DNA of 64,000 nucleotides, taken from the NCBI GenBank assembly GCA_012295275.1, contig CM022668.1:1555637-1619636 (forward strand), given 5' to 3'. This DNA is from Chrysomallon squamiferum. Its lineage: Eukaryota > Mollusca > Gastropoda > Neomphalida > Peltospiridae. Positions 61,031-64,000 of the stretch are shown here, piece by piece. Every line of letters starts with the position of its first letter. Position 1 is the first letter of the stretch. The notes under the pieces are model-generated. The model was given only the letters and a program-made list of their open reading frames with translations, was not told where the DNA came from and searched no databases. A program made the position numbers and the translations under genes.

Positions 61031-62044
61031 TCTTAATAATAATTACTCTTTCTTTGATTAATTAAATAATTAATTAATTTATTTATATATTATCATCATT
61101 ATGTATGTTTATGTTTATATTCTAATATATAAAAATTGGTTTGAAAATTATTTTAATAATTCATTATTCAGCAAATAAATGTTACCGTTATCAAGTACTG
61201 ATAATTCAAAACAAAAGTAACAGATACAGATAGATGGAAAAAAAAAAAAAAAAAAATTCGTCAGCAAATGTGTAATTGACTTACGCATGTTTGTTAATCA
61301 TGCGAGAAAAATCATTTAACATGTGTTGTTCATAAAACAGACTTCAGCTTATAGTACGTTGCTAAAAATAGACATGGACCATCGAAGAGTCAATTTTATT
61401 GATTTCATAAAAATATATAAAAATTAAAAATATGATACAGACTATGAGTTTCTTATTGAACAAGTAGAAGAAAAAGAAGTGTATTTTATGTTTCGTATTG
61501 TCAAAGAAATAGCTACCGATTTGGTTTGATTTCTTTATCAATAATATATACGTGTGTGGAACCGACCTGTCCACTCTGTTTGCAAATGGAATGATCCAAA
61601 AGGAAGAAAAGTAAAACTTTTCTACAGGTTGTTCAGTACCCCTCCCAGTCGGCAAAACCGTGCACGTTTTTTAAAAGCAGTTTTCACAACGGGCCCTACG
61701 GCAACATGTCTTTGTTCTAACGAGAAAAAAGAAACCAGGTTAGTGGAATTTAGATTATTTTTATTTTTATTTTTAAGTGAAATAATTATAAAACGTGACA
61801 GAACTGGAGAGGTTGGTGAGTCACTGAGTGGAGTCTGCTACTGGTGACTTTTGTTATTTAACGGTTTTTATTAATTAGGGCAGTACCTTTATGTAATATG
61901 GGTCATGCAGATTCCAGAAACAGTTTGCAGGACAATTTCATGCAAAGCATGCATTGTTCTATAATTCACTAAGTTTTACAATAATAACAGGTGATAATTG
62001 ATATAATAATAAAATGAATAAATAAGTAAATAAATATAAAATAA
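60371..62044. other. AT-rich intergenic, one exon-like segment
   Basis: AAT run at 60979-61030; poly-A at 61239-61255. A plus-strand frame (61554-61738) reads KWNDPKGRKVKLFYRLFSTP and ends at a donor-like CCAG/GTTAGTGG. No acceptor or family was recognised. Confidence 0.45.
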
Positions 62045-62047
62045 ATA

Positions 62048-62300
62048 ATAAATAAATAATATGAGGTGGTCGAAAAAGTTAGTGAGGTTTTCGAAATTCT
62101 TTTTAACCCTACATATGGCAAAAATTCGTAAATAGTAGACATCACGGAAACTGTAGATTACTCACACCTGACTACGAACATATTCGGGTGTTTTCGGCAG
62201 CAAGAAGTGAACACAAAATGGACCCGGAAACATCGTGCTGTAATTAATTACAAAGGTTTCGTCTTCTTTCAGGACAATGTGCAGATCACATGTCCAGTGT
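62048..62300 (+). pseudogene. mariner-like transposase remnant
   Basis: The segment starts with AGGTGGTCGAAAAAGTTAGT, similar to mariner-type terminal repeats. At 62218-62301 a frame reads RKHRAVINYKGFVFFQDNVQ. This matches the region around the second catalytic Asp of mariner transposases (usually ...VFxxDNARPH). Here the NAR-PH context has changed to NVQIT. Most of the protein is missing, and no right-hand terminal repeat was found. It is inactive and heavily deleted. Confidence 0.6.
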
Positions 62301-62860
62301 AACATGTTGTTTGCTATGTTGTTTTGACATAGTTTGAGCACCTGGAAAAAACAAACAAACTTTCTCAGACAACTGATATATAAATAAATTAATTAATTAA
62401 AGTGAGAGGGATGTCTAACCTAATGAATTAGATTTTAATGCCCATGAATAAATTTAAAATGAAGCATTTATAACATTTATTGAATAAGTTTTAGCTTTAT
62501 AAAATTTTCTTTTCCTAAACGTAGTGGAATATTATTTTCATATTTGCTGTTATTACACTGACAGTTCCAAATAAAAATTATGTAAGATTAAATAAAAGTA
62601 AAAAGAAAATGGATTTATGGATTCATTAGACACATATAGCCATCCAACTCATCATTTGCTGAAAATCTACATGGAATGACATTGAACTTTGTAATAGAAA
62701 TCACTTTAATATTACTCATTGAGCTGTTAGACTTTTCAAACATAGAAGTTTACAATACATTTTATTAGTGGACATTTTTAGAAACAGTACAAGCTGTATG
62801 AGTTAAAGGTATTTTAAATTTTTTTTAATAAAATTTATTTCTAAATTTATTTTGAAAGCT

Positions 62861-62866
<6 letters not shown>
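62301..62866. other. AT-rich spacer
   Basis: No gene or repeat of note. Confidence 0.5.

Positions 62867-62938
<72 letters not shown>
62867..62938. repeat. (TC)n microsatellite
   Basis: A perfect CT run of about 70 bp. Confidence 0.97.
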
Positions 62939-62940
<2 letters not shown>

Positions 62941-63532
62941 AGTACATATAAAAAGCAGTCCTGTGGGTTATAACTAATACTATTTCAAAAGTTGAATACA
63001 TTCTGGCATAATAAATGTATGTACATACATACATACATATACATATCAGACAAAACATATACAAAAGTCATCTGTATATAAAGATATTACAAATACAATA
63101 TTACATGTGTGCCAAATAACCATCTTCCCAGTGACTGACATTTGTCCATGTGTTTCACCTATCTACACTTGCCGTCTTTTCAGTTCAGAATAAACAAGCC
63201 ATAGGTGTAATGACAGGTGTTTGTTTTTCACTTTTTAATTATTTAATATAGTCAAGATGGATAAATGGATTTTTACAAGGAGGAAAACATCAAAAAATAA
63301 AGAAATGTGTTATTTAATGACAATACACATAGTTTGCAACATTCATTGTGTTAATAAGATCAATACAGGTAATGAGAGAAGGTAGCCTACTGCACTGGTT
63401 TAATATGGACCTACCCAATCACAGGGAAAATGCATACCATTAACTGTTTGTGTGAAAAGTAATAACTGGTGTGCTTGTGTGTGTGTTCCTGTATGTGTAT
63501 GTTTTTGAGTACATCTTTGTGTTGGGAGTGCA

Positions 63533-63576
<44 letters not shown>

Positions 63577-64000
63577 AAACCACACACAGTGTTTGTATTC
63601 TGCTGTAATCTGAGTGTGCTCAAAGCAAAGAAAACCAGAAGAAATTCTGACATTAAGTTCTGTTTACACATCACACCTGGAAGTTGTTTACTTAAATACT
63701 AATTACAGGTTAGGTAACCATATGTTTATCTGTGTGTCAGAAAACATCTGAAAAGAAACAGACGTATTAAATTAGCTCAAATTTGCTTATATGTGTGTTT
63801 AGTCACTGCATTTTCTTTAAACTGTAACGATAGTCGAAATACTGTTTATATATAATCATTTTATAAAATTAAATTTTAGTAGCCAGTCTTTGATAAGAAT
63901 AAAGTTTAATAACACACTAATAAGCAGGTCTGCTACTTCTGATTTTTATTCATGAAATTATGATACAAATACATCTTTTTTGGAACAATTATTTAGAAGT
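62939..64000. other. Intergenic to window end
   Basis: Short ACAT run (63024-63045) and CA run (63534-63571) with AT-rich spacer. No gene was supported up to the window edge. Confidence 0.5.

Overview
This is eukaryotic, animal nuclear DNA. Coding sequence is sparse, introns have GT-AG boundaries, AT content is high, and simple repeats (di-, tri- and tetranucleotide) are very abundant. The gene content and the mix of transposons suggest a lophotrochozoan, most likely a mollusc, but the species cannot be fixed from sequence alone.

Only two host genes can be supported, both in the right-hand quarter. A 12-exon polycystin-2-like (PKD2/PKD2L1 family, TRPP) cation channel gene lies on the minus strand (47003-55333). 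A two-exon beta-tubulin gene lies on the plus strand (58587-60305). They are divergent, about 3.25 kb apart, with CRE-type TGACGTCA sites near both 5' ends. The channel gene has a reading-frame break in its first coding exon and ends without the long C-terminal tail of the vertebrate channels. The tubulin gene is intact and full length (445 aa).

Region by region: 1-10 kb is intergenic sequence packed with microsatellites (ACAT, GA, CA, AAT). 10-14.7 kb is a nested pile of decayed transposons: LINE RNase H fragments, a Tigger/pogo-like deletion derivative, mariner-like copies, and a duplicated composite block. 15.4-24.6 kb is dominated by one LINE family. It includes a near-complete but frameshifted copy with gag-type knuckles, AP endonuclease, reverse transcriptase and RNase H, a second 5'-truncated copy with a 12-bp target-site duplication, and a 101-bp tail copy. 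A 1.4-kb strand-biased TG-rich tract precedes them. 25-34.3 kb holds inverted-repeat DNA transposons, one nested in another with a related near-empty site at 32.7 kb, a local direct duplication, and a frameshifted MULE transposase pseudogene. 36-42 kb contains an inverted duplication, minisatellites and a 785-bp MITE. 42-47 kb shows essentially nothing but AT-rich spacer and one more LINE tail. Beyond tubulin there is spacer and a mariner remnant.

No tRNA, rRNA, CRISPR array or operon is visible. No convincing new biological system was found. The most informative observations are the LINE family's conserved 3' hairpin with copy-specific tandem tails, the nested insertion with its near-empty site, and the frame break in the polycystin gene.
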